A DNA stretch of 57,088 nucleotides from Gracilariopsis chorda. Its lineage: Eukaryota; Rhodophyta; Florideophyceae; Gracilariales; Gracilariaceae. The translations under genes were made by a program, and so were the position numbers. The notes beneath the pieces were generated by a model. That model searched no databases. It was not told the origin of the DNA and was given only the letters and a program-made list of their open reading frames with translations. The stretch spans positions 1 to 57,088 of the forward strand of contig NBIV01000329.1 of NCBI GenBank assembly GCA_003194525.1. Direction: 5' to 3'. Shown here piece by piece: positions 44,209 to 55,970 of this stretch (the stretch's first letter is position 1; each line of letters begins with the position of its first letter).

Positions 44209-44860
44209 TGTAGGGAAGCGCAAAGCTTCAGCACAAGATGCTGACCGGTCGGACGTGCCTCAGCGGTCAGTAGAAAGATTTCCTGGAAAGCCCGGGCGGA
44301 AGACGGGCTGGGTGATCCGAACGGTAGAAGTCAGGAGACACCGGTCGAGAGCTGTGAAACCGGACGGGCAACTGCGTCAGGTGTGGTCAGGGAGCACGAG
44401 TAGAGCATTAGCGGTCGTGTACCGCTCGTGGTGTACCGTGCGGAGTAGTAGTACAAGCTAGTGGGCAGTTTGTATCGCCAACTAGAAGAAGAAACTAGTC
44501 CGTTTGGTGGGATGACGTCTGCCTTTACTCGTTCATGGGGTCGGGGGGTACTGTCCTCCTCAGTAAACCAGCCGGCCCCGAGGTGCACCTCGGCGACGAA
44601 GGACCTCGGGAGGTATGGGCCAATTGCGGGCCTGGGTACGGACTACCTAAAAATTACTTAAAAATTATCTAAGGTCTTGCAGGCATGCCTGCCCTTCCTT
44701 CCCGTTGGACACGTGTATCCCGTCCCAACAGTCCCCAGGTGCGCCGTGCCAGTCAGGTGCACTCTTGTCATCTGTCCACCCTCCGGTCTCCCACGTCATC
44801 GCGCATCGTTTTTCGCTGTCGCCCGTCATGATCTGACGCCTGTACGGTCGTTCTATCACA
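44209..44860 (-). repeat. E3 5' LTR
   Basis: 652 bp, matching the left LTR. Plus-strand ends are TGTAGGGAAGCG and TTCTATCACA. Confidence 0.92.
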
Positions 44861-46564
44861 AATGTCAATGAGAGTGGCTACATGGAACTTGGTGTCATGA
44901 ATTTAGAGTGGCGCTTTTACAAGGCACTGCATTTTAGCGAGAAGAGAGTGGTGGACTGCCCTCACTGGAACCTGCCTGTCTCGGAAAAGTGCACAAAAGA
45001 GCATCTCAGCATTCTTGCGCTTCTGGAGCCTAGGTCCCTTCTTCGTCAACTATTGACTGCGACTGGGCCCCGAGAAAATCACTTTTGTGTTGAGATCCGT
45101 GCCTACAACAAAGTTTTGTCTATGGATTACGTCAAAGCAAACTGGATGAACCGCGGTTTGGGGGACTCCACTTTCAATTCTACCGACACCATGCAGGGAC
45201 AAATCTATCCCTACATAGGTCCGCTCATTCCCGCTCAGGCTGTCCAGCCCGCATTCCTGTCCATGTATATCCACAAAACCAACTCTCACGCGCATTCGGC
45301 GAGGAGGGCAAGTATAATGCTCCATCTTCTACTAAAAGTGCTGTCTGAGTTTGCAGCTACGTTACACACGTCAAACCCATACGTGCAAACATTCTGCGAC
45401 TCGCATAAGTGTGCTATCACCAATACGCCAGTAATGTCGTATCAGATACTCATTCATGCCGTCAGATGGCCCCGTTTTGAGCATGTTTGTCGCCAAAACA
45501 AGCCTGTAAAATTGCACGTTGCCGCAATCATTCCAGGGAGTGATTAGGGTGAGATTGAGACGCTCTACGTTGTTGTGCGTACGCTTGAAAAGCTGAGTGT
45601 AAATGGTGATGAAGTGCAGGACGCTAGCCGTGTCATGAACAGCTCGTAAGAACTCTTGAGCTACGTTCTTCTGTGTACAGGTGTCCAGGACGAATGCCAT
45701 TTTCAGATTAGGTATTGACGACACAACTACGCACGAGAGAAGAAGGTGACTTCACTGATGTATTATTCGTGGCAGCCTTTCGATAGAATGAATGCGTTCA
45801 CTACAATTCTACGGAGCAAACGGCTCTCCCAGCATTACATGGTCAAGCAGTTCTGAAAGGATGATTCAGAGCGTTTACCGTACTTGCGAAACAGCCAGGA
45901 GAGACTTCTAGTTGCGGATTATACATCTCTGTGTGAGAATCTGGGCGAAGCCCTTCTGGACGTGAATGAGGCTGATTCTGTTTGCGCCAGACGACTGTTC
46001 GTGTTGGCTTCCATCCTTACTGGAGGTGACAGATAAATGAGACAGCAAATGCACGACATCATTGTCATATCCAAGACGAATGGGCACTCCAAAAAAAATC
46101 TCACGGTGACTTGCAGTCAAAACTGGCCCGAAATCACCAGGGCGTTGTTCCATAATCATAGCGCTCCCCATATACCCGAAATTTGTAATCAATTGTTGCT
46201 TCTCAACATGAAAGACTTAATGTCGTTCGAAAATAATGAACAGTTCTTTGGAGCCATTTTTGATCAGGTGAAGGTCGTCGAGTTCCAAGATCGAGGCCTA
46301 CCGCACGCGCACATCATGTGTTTTCTCAAAAACGATGCGCAGCAGCAGCTCCGAGCCCTTGCACATGTTGACAAGCTCATCCCAGCTGAGATTGTTCCTT
46401 TTTCCATCGCCACCGTACAGGAGTTGGGGCTGAAGCACATGACTCACCCTCCGTACGGTGCACGCAACCGATCAGTACTGTGCATGCTCCAGCTGACCTG
46501 CTTGAATCACGTTTCTAGCAGTTTCGCTCCGAAGCAGTACGGCTTTAGAATTTATACTACATGA
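44861..46564 (+). pseudogene. Helitron B, N-terminal and Rep domains (right of E3)
   Basis: The first frame (44882-45547) reads KALHFSEKRVVDCPHWNLPV, then HFCVEIRAYNKVLSMDYV, GQIYPYIGPLIP and KLHVAAIIPGSD, the standard Helitron-like N-terminal order. After a stop and shifts it reads TSLMYYSWQPFDRMNAFTTI. The frame 46037-46564 follows with TVTCSQNWPEI and VKVVEFQDRGLPHAHIMCFL, the Rep HxH motif, then HMTHPPYG. No helicase follows: the text ends at about 46564 against the copia remnant, so the 3' half is missing. Confidence 0.75.
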
Positions 46565-47155
46565 GCTCTCGACGACGTGCTCCCTCCGAGTGTCCGGTTG
46601 AAGTGTTCGACTTTTCCCTTGGACTCCAGGCTGTATACTTGAGTGGTCACTAACTGAGCTCCCCTTTCTTTTAACTACTTTCGGAAGGGGTGTGACAGAT
46701 ACTCCACTACATTGTAACACCAAAATCTTCTTAGCTGCCTTCCTGGCTGCTGCTCCATTTCCAGTGCTATTACCTTGCCAGTAGTCTGATTAGAAATTAG
46801 GCAGATACCATCATTGCTACTATTGGTCTAAAATACCACCATGTATCCCTTGCTATGGATGGAACTATCAGAAAGAAGGTTACAGATCAGTCCAGGAACA
46901 TATTAGACTTCTTTGAGAGATGTGTTGCGTCTTTCCCGAAAGCATGTTCCTCGGCATTTCACTTTCTCTGTTCCTTTCACTTCTAAGTACTGCCCAATGC
47001 CCACGGATACCTTAGCAAGTAGTGCGTCCTTGATTGGAACGTCAAATACTCCAATATCGTTGTCCATGTGCTGGCTTGCTCCTGAATCAAGGTACCATTT
47101 TTGCTTGCCAACCTCATGGCTGTGGTCAGCTCCAGCCAGTCTAGCTGCTATGTAT
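46560..47155 (-). pseudogene. pol: Ty1/copia remnant: protease and integrase fragment
   Basis: The frame 46903-47172 contains KWYLDSGASQHMDNDIG, the copia protease active site (LDSGAS) with the usual W-x-x-D start. About 200 bases on, VYSLESKGKVEHFNRTLGGS resembles the integrase block before its Glu (QNG-x-AER-x-NRTL) in damaged form. The stretch between them is far shorter than in a full copia element, so an internal deletion is likely. The gag part lies beyond E4, at 55330-55970. Confidence 0.65.
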
Positions 47156-47709
47156 TGTAGTACAGTGGGCACAATATATGCTCCTGAGGATGGTCTGTTA
47201 TTAAATATTCCTAACGGAGTATCTGTATTTTATAACTGGTGCCACGTAGCACACAACTCCAGAGGAATCGTTCCAGCGGACTGTAATTCGGTTACGTAAA
47301 TTTTTGTAGGATACAATAAATAGTTTCCGTCGAGGTCAGCTTGCGGCACTGCATATAGTGCGCTGCTGGAGCTCCACCTCCGGGGAAGTAAAGCAAGCAC
47401 CCTCGAGGGTTGTTCTAGTTCTTCTGGTTCAACCTCGTGATACTCAACTTCAGGTACACTATTATGGCATCCTCTAGGTGTGGTTTGTAAGCCGCAGATA
47501 CCCAACGCGTCCCATAGCAGCGCCTGTTGAATCATCGTCTGCCGAGTGAACCCGCTCTCCGCTTGGTGCTTGCAGATCTCCTTTCAGGATTCTGCCGCTC
47601 ATCGCTCTTATATTAACGAAACCACCAATTATTGGAACTCATCCGTTAGGCCGAATCTAAAAGTCTTATTCTACGGACGTTGTGCCCACCACTTGCTCTA
47701 TGTATCACA
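47156..47709 (+). repeat. E4 5' LTR
   Basis: It starts TGTAGTACAGTGGGCAC and ends TGTATCACA. It is matched block by block with 54768-55329, for example AGGTCAGCT, TGCACTGCATATAGT against TGCACTGTATATAGT, and TATTGGAACTCAT. Confidence 0.75.
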
Positions 47710-47711
47710 AA

Positions 47712-47731
47712 TGGTTTTGCGACCTAGAAGA
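47712..47731 (+). promoter_or_regulatory. E4 primer-binding site
   Basis: TGGTTTTGCGACCTAGAAGA begins two bases after the LTR. The tail GACCTAGAAGA equals that of E3; the head differs by C-to-T changes. Confidence 0.65.
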
Positions 47732-47853
47732 TTCGTTTGTTAAGTTAAATCTAACGGAGCGCGACAGAAAAGCGCTACACTCGCACTGACTGGACCCCCT
47801 CGTAGTGGAATCCTTCCTTAAGCTAATTTGGAAGTGGAACCAAATCACCCCAA

Positions 47854-49400
47854 TGTACTCCTCTATGGACCCTCAAGAACCTACCCCGAAAAGCCCCTCT
47901 CAGGCTTCTCAAGCACCAGGCCCTCACGTTGGACGCACCACGCGCAGCACCACTCAAGAACCCACCGCCATGCTGGATGGTGTTGAGCGTCTTCTACGGA
48001 ATGCCGGCTCCACTGTCGACCGGTTCAAACAATGCCTAAGGAGACTATATGACCCGAGGATAGCGGATAACTCCGCCACGCTTCAGGAGAATACCACTGT
48101 GAAAGTTGAAGAACCTCAGACAGCGTTACAACCGCCGCCACTGCAGGAGATTAAGGCCCAGGGGGCGATAGGAGCCGATACACTTATCGAGTCTATGGCC
48201 CCACGCCTCACTGATTGGCTCTCGAAAGAGCTCGCCGAACGGATTCCTGCAGGTGTCGAGGCAGATCTTGGATCCCACCACCACCTTTAGTGGAGAAGAT
48301 TAGGACCAAGAGTGCGCTTCGCACGGCAGATGCCCTTTTGGATTCCGATGCTTTCCTTGAGGTGATTTCTGATGTTATTCGAGCGGACGTTCACTCCCAA
48401 ACCACACAAGTACACAGTTTTCAAATTTCATCTTGCGTAAAGGAGAGGTACCCTCTATCAAAACTGAAGGTAACGCAGGGCAGAGGAGCACAGAATATTG
48501 CCATTAATCATGCCGGAGAAGGAAAGGTAGCCTCCGCAAGGAAGCAGAGAAGCCTTACGAATACCGCTATGAACAGTTTGAACCTGACACCCCACGGAGG
48601 AGGACAGGATACCGGTCGCGACAAAAATCACCTTGAGCAAGGAGGAAAGGATACTCTGTTGGTGAATGGCGATAACTTGAACCACGTCAGACCCCCAGAC
48701 ACCACTCAGGAAAGCGGAAGCAAAAACCCAAAGGACAGAAGAAGAAACAGAAGGCACACCGACTTGGAGAGTATTATAGGCTCCGATTCCGAGAACAGCT
48801 CCAACCCAGAGAACGAAGCATCTCTGAACGAGAAACGACCAAGAATCAGGAAGATCGGCCCGCTAAACGATCGATGAGCCAAGATGGTGCATTATGAAAC
48901 CTGCAGGTGCAATAATTGCTCTACTCTTTACGACAGGTCAGTCGCTGAACGAGTTACGAGGATTCAACGCAGAATGGATACTAAAATGAAGAAATACATC
49001 TTTTCAGACGAAGATCCCATCTCACTGCTGAACGTCCTTACACGTTTCCGTTCGGATTTGAACACCAATGGCGTGCATGAATGTTCTGCAGTGTGGTGCT
49101 TCCATTTGTACCTCATTGGGCACGCAACTCCCTCGTGCAACCCCTACTCACAGGAGAAAGCGCCATTGTGGATGATCCTGGAACAAAATTCCTGATGACG
49201 TACACTGAGGTGGTCAACTTCCTCCTCAAACGGTACGCCACAGACGAGGTGGTTGCTGATGCCGACGCTGACATCACCTCCTACCAGCAGAGCATGGGAA
49301 TGACTAAAACGGAGTTTTCCCACAAACTTTGGAGTAAGGCCTTCAGGTGTGGAAAGGTGTACTCCGAACGGCAGTTGAAGTCGCTGTTCGTCTAGGGACT
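47854..49400 (+). pseudogene. gag: E4 gag
   Basis: It starts MYSSMDPQEPTPKSPSQASQ at 47854 and is broken into at least four frames: 47854-48290, 48215-48877, 48884-49195 and 49081-49395. It has a Lys/Arg/Asn-rich middle (SKNPKDRRRNRRHTDLES), then capsid text (EDPISLLNVLTRFRSDLN, VVNFLLKRYATDEVV, EFSHKLWSKAFRCGKVYS) close to E3. Frame is lost after VWCF, near the matching position in E3. Confidence 0.7.
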
Positions 49401-50329
49401 CCTCCCTTCGATACGAGCGATGGAGTGCAACCATTTAACCACCCATCCTTGAACCACCTATATGGAGTTAGCTCACTTCTTGGAATCCTACGGGGACACC
49501 CACCGCGCTGCACGGCGAAGCCACGCTCCATTTTCAAAAACACCCTTCGTCTTAAGGAATTGCATGGCTACGGCCTTTATGTTGGACATCAGCAACTCAA
49601 GAGATGCGGAAGCTCTAACGATCGAACAGGAGCAGAATGCCCTTGCTCTCAGCTTTGCCTCACCCCAAGGACCACCGTCCCGTTCACGGACGTCGTCGTC
49701 ACCAACATCATACAACTCAACGAGACCCTTTAGAAACGTCTGCTTCGCAAATCCTCGAAGGTACCCACCACCTTGTAGGTTATTTTTGTCCTGAGAACCG
49801 GTGCACTGCACCACTCTCCCCACAGCAATGGGGGCCACCATCCTTCAGAAGAGGGAGAAGAATTTCCAGGCAGCAACACTTATACGGGGAATGATAGTAA
49901 CCATGCTGCGTACAGCGATTTCTGTTCCCGTCAAGGTCGTTGCGAGTACCACACCTAATGGGGAAAGCCACTCAACCAGTTCCGGCACCACCTATGGAGG
50001 GACCAGTGGCCCGGTCACAGCTCCTATCACCCTGCAATAGAACGCTGTGATCTGGTTGCACCGCTGCACCCTGACGCAGCGCCTGGAACTCTGACACCCT
50101 CCACTCAGGGAAACCCTCAAGACCACGCGTAGACGCTCCGCGTGGCTCCTTTCCCTCAATCCTCAATCCCACGGAAGTCGCCTCTAGGAAAGGGAGGGAA
50201 CCCGTACGCCAAGTGTCAATGAAATTGGTGGACCCCCCATTTTCAGCGAACCCATCCAACCCCTTCAAGGAATCAGTGTATCTGCACCCACGCGAGAACT
50301 AAAAATTATTTCCTTTCTCAGATGCTCTC

Positions 50330-50640
50330 CTCTCACATCAACTATTGCAAGTTCCATCTTTGATACAGGCGCCGGTTCAAACGGGGAATCCCTAGGTCGG
50401 CCCTGAACTCCTTAAGGACGGAAAAATTACCAACAGTGCGCGATGCCTTGCGGAGAACGTTAAACATCCTTAGAGCTCTGCCTTTAAATCTCAGTGTCGG
50501 ATCCTTAAAGGTGACAATTTTGTTTTTTGTGGTGCCACACTTGGCCGTACGCTGTATACTGGGGATTTGTTTGTGGACCGGTATGTGCGTGGCATCTAAC
50601 AACGCATGCAGAAGATGACATTTCATAATGCTGCTCCTGT
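50330..50640 (+). pseudogene. pol: E4 protease remnant
   Basis: SSIFDTGAGSNGESLG carries the DTGA retropepsin active site, at the expected place between gag and RT. Downstream text has an early stop and no clear second motif. The interval 49400-50330 is decayed gag/protease linker without readable domains. Confidence 0.55.
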
Positions 50641-51179
50641 AGTTATTGGGTCCGCATCTCCAGGACCCGACGCAAATGTAAGTCAGAGGGGTAGACTGGT
50701 AGACTTCCAAGGAGACGCAGTTGAACCAACTCCGCGTGGTTTAAAGTGTTCACATACCCGCGACGAGCCAGACCGAATTGTAATCATCCACCAGGTTGGT
50801 CCTTCTTGCAAAGGAGCCGTCATCTTACTACGAAGCAGCACTCCATGGCTAGTGGTGTCAGGAAGTAGTGCCAACCCTCCTATACAGGTTTGTCGTTGCC
50901 AACCTTAAGGATTCTCCTTTAAGGCTCCACAACTGCACCGTACCGGGGATAGCTTTGCCCGCTCCTACAGGAATGGTCAAGATCCCGCCAGAGAAATACC
51001 TCTTCATACAAGACACTGTCACTGCAATGGAGAATGATTCTTCACCGTTGCCTCCTAAGGAGACGCCCCCTGCCCCATGACAGGAGAAGCTCCAAATTGG
51101 CGAAGAATTCGTAAATTATCGCCAAAGGATAATATAAACATTATCTGCTTTTGAGGATGTGTGGTCTCTGGCCGTTTGG

Positions 51180-52140
51180 GCCAAGTGAATTTGAACAAGC
51201 ATCGGATCCAGTTAACACCTGAGGGTAACCTAGTACATCAACTCCCAAGAAGAGCCGGACCCCATGCACGCGATTTCAAGCGTGAGGAGATCCAACACAT
51301 GTTGGACAAGGGCATGATTGAGCCGTGCACCTCCAAATAGACCTCCTACGTGGTGTTTGCTAGGGAGAAGCATGGATGTCTGAGGTTTTTTATCGATTAA
51401 AGACGACTGAATGAGGTAACCTTGCGAGATTCCTACCCGATAACCCGCGTAGCTGAATGTATCCGCTGTCTAGGCGATGCGTCGGTATTCTCTACGCTGG
51501 ACGCCAATAGTGGATAATGGAAAATCGAGGTGGACGATGCTGATAAGGACAAGACAACGTTCACCACCCATTGTGGCATATTAAGATTCCTAAAGATACC
51601 TTTCGGATTGAAAAACGCACCCGCCACCTTCCAGCGGGCAATTGACATAATCCTGTCAATGTTGAAGTTGCAATACGCCCTGATATACATTGAAGACGTC
51701 ATCATCCACTCACGCACCGTGAAATAGCACTTCGAGTATATAGGACACGTTCTACCACTCCTGAAAGATTCTGGCCTACCTCTGAAGCTAGAGAAGTTCT
51801 TCTTCTTCAAGTGTTCTATGGATTACCTGTGACACGTACTGCTCCCTGGTTACCTACAGGTACCAAGCAAGACTTGAGATGCCATCAAGAAAGCCAAACC
51901 GGCCACGGATCAGACGGAACTACGTTCTTTTCTAGATTTGTGCAACGTCTTCCGCAGGTTTGTGCCTAATTTCTCCAGAATAGCAACCCCATTGAACCGA
52001 TTTTTGGAGAAAGATAAACCGACGCAAAGTGACAATTTGTCGGACCAGGAGTATGAAGCTTTCGAAATCCTGAAGAGGAAGCTGATTTAACCTCCGATAT
52101 TGGTTCTACCGAAACGGCACGGACGAATTGCTTTGGATAC
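51180..52140 (+). pseudogene. pol: E4 reverse transcriptase
   Basis: The reading gives IQHMLDKGMIEPCTSK, TLDANSG, then RFLKIPFGLKNAPATFQRAI and LIYIEDVIIHSRTV. The catalytic box YxDD is YIED here, so one metal-binding Asp has become Glu. Then come ELRSFLDLCNVFRRFVPNFS and EYEAFEILKRKLI. In-frame TAG, TAA and TGA codons occur about every 50-100 bases, but the frame is otherwise kept. Confidence 0.8.
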
Positions 52141-52900
52141 GGAAGCCTGTAAGTACTAGTTGGGATGTGCTCTCCTACAGAAACAGCCGGAGGTTGGACT
52201 GCAGCCAATTGGTTACTTGAGTTGTAGCCGCTTCCAGGCGGAGCCAAACTACTCCCTCTCTGAGCGGGAATGTCTCGCTATCGTGTAGGCAGTGCTACTA
52301 CTGCGCCCCTACTTGGAGGGTATGCGCTTCACCTTGAGGACTGATCATGCTCCACTGAAGTGAATTTTGTCTTTGACGGACGTATCCAAACTTCTAGAAC
52401 GTTGGAGGTTGCGCCTGCTGGAGTACGAGTTTGATATCGTTCACCGCCCAAACGTGAAACACTAGGCCCTGGACGCTCTGTCCTATATATGTACAGGTGA
52501 AGAAGATACAATACAGTTGGAAAACACCGTTCCGTGCCTGACCCTATTTGGCACGGAGAAAGAAAGCGTGCTTGCAGGAGATTCCGTGGAGTTTAGTAAG
52601 CCGCGCTGAAAATATGCCGGTATTCCTGAGGTAATGGCCCTAGTTGAGGACGAGAAAGAAGTACTGCTCATAACCATGCAGGAATTCTTCAAAGAGCCGA
52701 GAACGGACCCTTTCTGTAAAGAGATCCTCGGCACTGTTGAACACACCAAGTCCTTCTTCTGTATAGATAGGCATGGACTGTTGGTGCACCGCGCACCCTT
52801 TGATGGCTCACTTCAAAAGGTGGTTTCGGCAAGCCTGCGGGATAAAGTCCTGTATCTCTCGCATTATCCTCTCCTTGTAGGACAAACCCCAGGAGACGTC
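52141..52900 (+). pseudogene. pol: E4 RNase H and start of integrase
   Basis: RNase H is readable: YSLSERECLAIV, then LRPYLEGMRFTLRTDHAPLK, then EFDIVHRPNVKH. After a linker the integrase finger starts as VLYLSHYPLLVGQTPGDVRR, and the text then leaves the domain. The catalytic core of about 150 codons is missing, with the junction near 52895-52920. Confidence 0.75.
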
Positions 52901-52914
52901 AGAAGACCGCCAAA

Positions 52915-53420
52915 TGTCACCTCAAAATTGACGCGAAGCACCTTAGGGCCCTACGAGGTCTTTGCCACCTGTAAAGATACGATCTCCATCGAGGTAGACG
53001 GGCTTCATGAAGTCGTCTCACGAAACCGGGTGACAAACGTCCCAGAGCCTCTCCCATGGAAAAGCCCTCAGCAGCCACCCATCGCTCATCCCCCACCACA
53101 GGCAGCACCGGCGACAACCCGGACAGGCCCCGTTCACATAAGGTAGTATCGGCGGACTCCTATAGCCGTTTTATGACTGAGTATGCTCCTCGTTTGGCAA
53201 GACTCCTCGGGACTCGGGATACCGCGGACGTACTCTCGACACCCCAGGGTGGTACCCTGTGTGCAGTGCATCACATCATGTCAAATAAGTTCAGGAATTA
53301 AGTACCGCGTCAGATGGTATTGCTACAACTCAGCACTTGACACTGAATAACCTCTAGAACACATCCCCGAAAACTTCTTCAGGCGGTATCACGCCAAACT
53401 GGAACGAAACCGCACCTGTC
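52915..53420 (+). pseudogene. pol: E4 GPY/F module and chromodomain
   Basis: RSTLGPYEVFATCKDTISIE and VVSRNRVTNVP form the GPY/F module. After a Pro-rich linker and an out-of-frame stretch, KYRVRWYCYNSALDTE, a stop, then PLEHIPENFFRRYHAKLERN give the chromodomain end. It is better conserved at its W and final helix than in E3. Confidence 0.7.
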
Positions 53421-53639
53421 CGTAGGTGTTCTCGTTTAGAAAAAGGGGAGGGGGCCAGCAATGGTCTATCCCTGCCTTTCTCACCTACAGGAGACAAATA
53501 TTTTACTACCCTACAGGTTTCTTATCATATATTTTGCATCTATAGGGAGTAATAGACACAATTTAACCCTAACCTTAGATGGGACTGCTGTACCAGCTAA
53601 AGGATAACTTTATTGAATTTAATAACTGGACCCGTGCAG

Positions 53640-54470
53640 GCTATGTCACCTTCTAGAGGTTCCCCCCAAAGCATGCAGCACAATCTGCATTCAAGCGCGC
53701 CTTCCCCACCTTGGCCTGGTTATCGATGAACTCCTACAGGCTGTCATGCATCACCTTCAGAGAATCGTTAACCGTACGCACCTTCCAAAGCTTCAGCATC
53801 TAGCCACGAGCTTCGCCAATATCTTCAACGGAGAAGCTATTGCACTGATGCGCACTACCAGGCAGGCTTGCACCAACTTCTGAAAGGCGACTTCCATCGC
53901 ACCCTATGGTGACTGGACGGTGGTAGCAACCACCCAAGGAGCTGCGGACACCACCATTGAGGCAGGCACACTAGCCTGGACAGGAGGGGCAGGTCCAGCC
54001 ACCGAAGGCAATGGCGACTGAGGAGCCGGAGAAACGGACGCAGGCGCCGACACTGGAGGTGAGGAAAAATCCAGCGGTAGCACACTCCTCAATGCGGGCT
54101 GAATCGCAGGAGCCGAAAGAACCGAAGGCGTTAGAACCACTGAGGCAGGAGCAATCGCATCCTCCTCCATAGTCAATACATCCATCGCTACCGCAGGTCC
54201 CCTATGCACCGACGCCGGAGTGACAGTTTCAGGAGCTGTAGCATCAATTGGAGGAGCAATTTCTGTGTTGACACCAGAAAAGGAGGGAGATACATGCAGA
54301 GGAATGCCGCTGCTTTTATGTCTTTCAGGAATCGCGGAGCTCTCGCGAAACCGTCGAAGAATTCGTGTGGATGACGACTCGAAGGATGCAGGAGATGTAG
54401 GCCGCTCTGTAATGCAGAACCGATTCATAGTTCCGCGTTCAGGCGTTCCACCAGAACATGAAAATCGCAT
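53640..54470 (-). pseudogene. E4 antisense Pro/Ala/Ser-rich frame (possible accessory gene)
   Basis: A 188-codon open frame (53904-54470) lies between the chromodomain and the 3' LTR, opposite to pol. It starts MRFSCSGGTPERGTMNRFCI and becomes Pro/Ala/Ser/Val-rich (SPPVSAPASVSPAPQSPLPS). After one stop the same frame gives a helical stretch, MEVAFQKLVQACLVVRI, then stops and shifts. E2 and E3 show a similar linker followed by helical text (E3: EIEEAFAALRTVCETF). The globular core seen in E2 and E3 is absent, so this may be a truncated copy or an unrelated low-complexity frame. Confidence 0.4.
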
Positions 54471-54753
54471 GCACGAGGAAGTGAGGAAACGGGGCTTAAA
54501 TGCACCCAGTCACCATAAGTAGTTCCACCTGACACGTGAGCGGACGCAAATTTATAGGCATGAGATCAGAGCCGAGTTTTCGCCCTGGGGGGTTCAGAAC
54601 AGACGCCGCGCGGAAGGAAAGCGTATGAGAGGACAATACCTGCCATGAAGGTACCAAGACTCGTCGCTGCAAGGCGCGCCACTAGAGAACTCGCAGCATC
54701 ACTGAAAGAAGCGGGCACTTAGGCATGATGCACCTTGGGGACGTGGTGCAATC

Positions 54754-54765
54754 CAAGAAAGGGGG
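54754..54765 (+). promoter_or_regulatory. E4 polypurine tract
   Basis: AAGAAAGGGGG lies directly before the 3' LTR start. Confidence 0.6.
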
Positions 54766-54767
54766 TA

Positions 54768-55329
54768 TACAGTACAGTGGGCACTGTATATGCTCCTAAT
54801 GATGGGCTGTCGCGGAAGATTCCTAACGTATCTGCATCTCTAGCTGATGCCAGGTAGCACAACATTCCAGAGAAATCGTTCCAGCTGACCGTACTTATAA
54901 CTAGCTAAAATAACCTAACTTAGATTTTTATAGGGTACATTAGATAATTTCTGCCGAGGTCAGCTCGCTGCACTGTATATAGTCTGCCGCTGGACGCTCC
55001 ACCTCCTGGGATAAACCAAGCCCCCTCGAGCATGTTCTAGTTCGTCTGGTTCAACCTCGTGAGATTCACCTTCAGGTACACTCTTACGTCATCCTCTATG
55101 TGTGGTTTTCCGAGCCGCCAATACCCAGCGCGTGCCACAGCAGCCCCTTTAGGATTAATTCTCCACCCAGGAAACCGGCTCTTCGCTTGGTGTTTGCCAA
55201 TCTCCTTTCAGGGTTCCCCCAGTCGCTGCTCCTATACTCAGGAGACCACCGCCTATTGGAACTCATTTGTTAGACCGAATGTAAAAGTCCTAGTCTACAA
55301 ACTTTGTGCTCACCACTGGCTGTACCACA
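54768..55329 (+). repeat. E4 3' LTR
   Basis: It pairs with 47156-47709. It ends GTACCACA, where homology to the left LTR stops. Confidence 0.75.
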
Positions 55330-55970
55330 TGAACAATACCCATGCTCTCCCCTTTGGCTCACCTAAATCATTAATTTTCGGCTTATTCTTCTGATGGGAA
55401 CTTCGAGGGGCATTTCAATTTCTCTTTTTCTCGGGATTTCTGGACAGAAACGCCTAATATTACCCTTCTTGTCACAAAGAAAGCACCTTTTTTTACTGAA
55501 AGGCGTCCGTCCTTTCGCAAGAAAGGCAATAGCCGCTCCATCACCAGAATTAATGCTTTTGAATCATGTCTAGCTGGGCTTCCTTAGACAGGATCATGGG
55601 TACAGCATCTCTGAATATCTCGTTAGTGGCCCGTATCACTTCAACCGTCACGTCAAATTCCCTAGTCCATCCTCTCAGCAATGCTTCTTAGTTTTTCTTC
55701 TTCAGCTAGGCAGTTTCCAATCTTTCTAAGCCTAGACGCAATCCCCGCCAGTTGTTTCAAAGTACTCAAGAACAGGTTCCTTGGCTGACATACGAATCTC
55801 TTGGTACTTCTCCCGTAGACCATCAATAGTGGCCTGTGACACCATTTTTGAAGTGGTTTTTTAAAGAGAACCAGACACCTGCAGGGTCCTTTGGTGTCAA
55901 ATTTTCGACGCAACAGATGATTGTCAAACTGAAAACAGAACACATGACAGCACAATGTAATTTCTGTCAT
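55330..55970 (-). pseudogene. gag: Ty1/copia remnant: gag with zinc knuckle
   Basis: Minus-strand broken frames give KDPAGVWFSLKNHFKNGV, then EFDVTVEVIRATNEIF, a copia gag pattern. A knuckle-like block RCFLCDKKGNIRRFCPE follows, where the His of C-x2-C-x4-H-x4-C is Asn. Protease of the same element follows on the far side of E4 (47155 downwards). It is decayed, with several stops. Confidence 0.6.

Larger units (their letters stand above)
33989..44860 (-). mobile_element. E3: full-length Ty3/gypsy chromovirus
   Basis: 10.87 kb with LTRs at 33989-34641 and 44209-44860. The flanking 5-mers are identical: AATGT at 33984-33988 and 44861-44865. A primer-binding site lies inside the right LTR and a purine tract inside the left one. 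The minus strand carries gag, protease, RT, RNase H, integrase and chromodomain in order. The plus strand carries an extra gene (35218-37456) between pol and the 3' LTR. Each coding region has one to several stops or shifts, so the copy is inactive though complete in layout. Confidence 0.92.
47156..55329 (+). mobile_element. E4: Ty3/gypsy chromovirus, decayed
   Basis: LTRs at 47156-47709 and 54768-55329 align throughout with many changes. A primer-binding site follows the left LTR and a purine tract precedes the right. The plus strand carries gag, protease, RT, RNase H, an integrase remnant and a chromodomain, in broken frames with a dozen or more stops. The minus strand carries a Pro/Ala/Ser-rich frame between pol and the 3' LTR. 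It lies within a minus-strand copia element. No clean target duplication was found (flanks TGTAT and TGAAC). It is the oldest-looking of the four. Confidence 0.8.

Noticed and set aside
47230..47535. 101-codon minus-strand frame near the copia protease
   Set aside because: It lies wholly inside the E4 5' LTR, and its partner LTR breaks the frame, so it is a chance frame.
47151..55334. A target-site duplication around E4
   Set aside because: TGTAT and TGAAC do not match beyond chance; LTR ends are too worn to decide.
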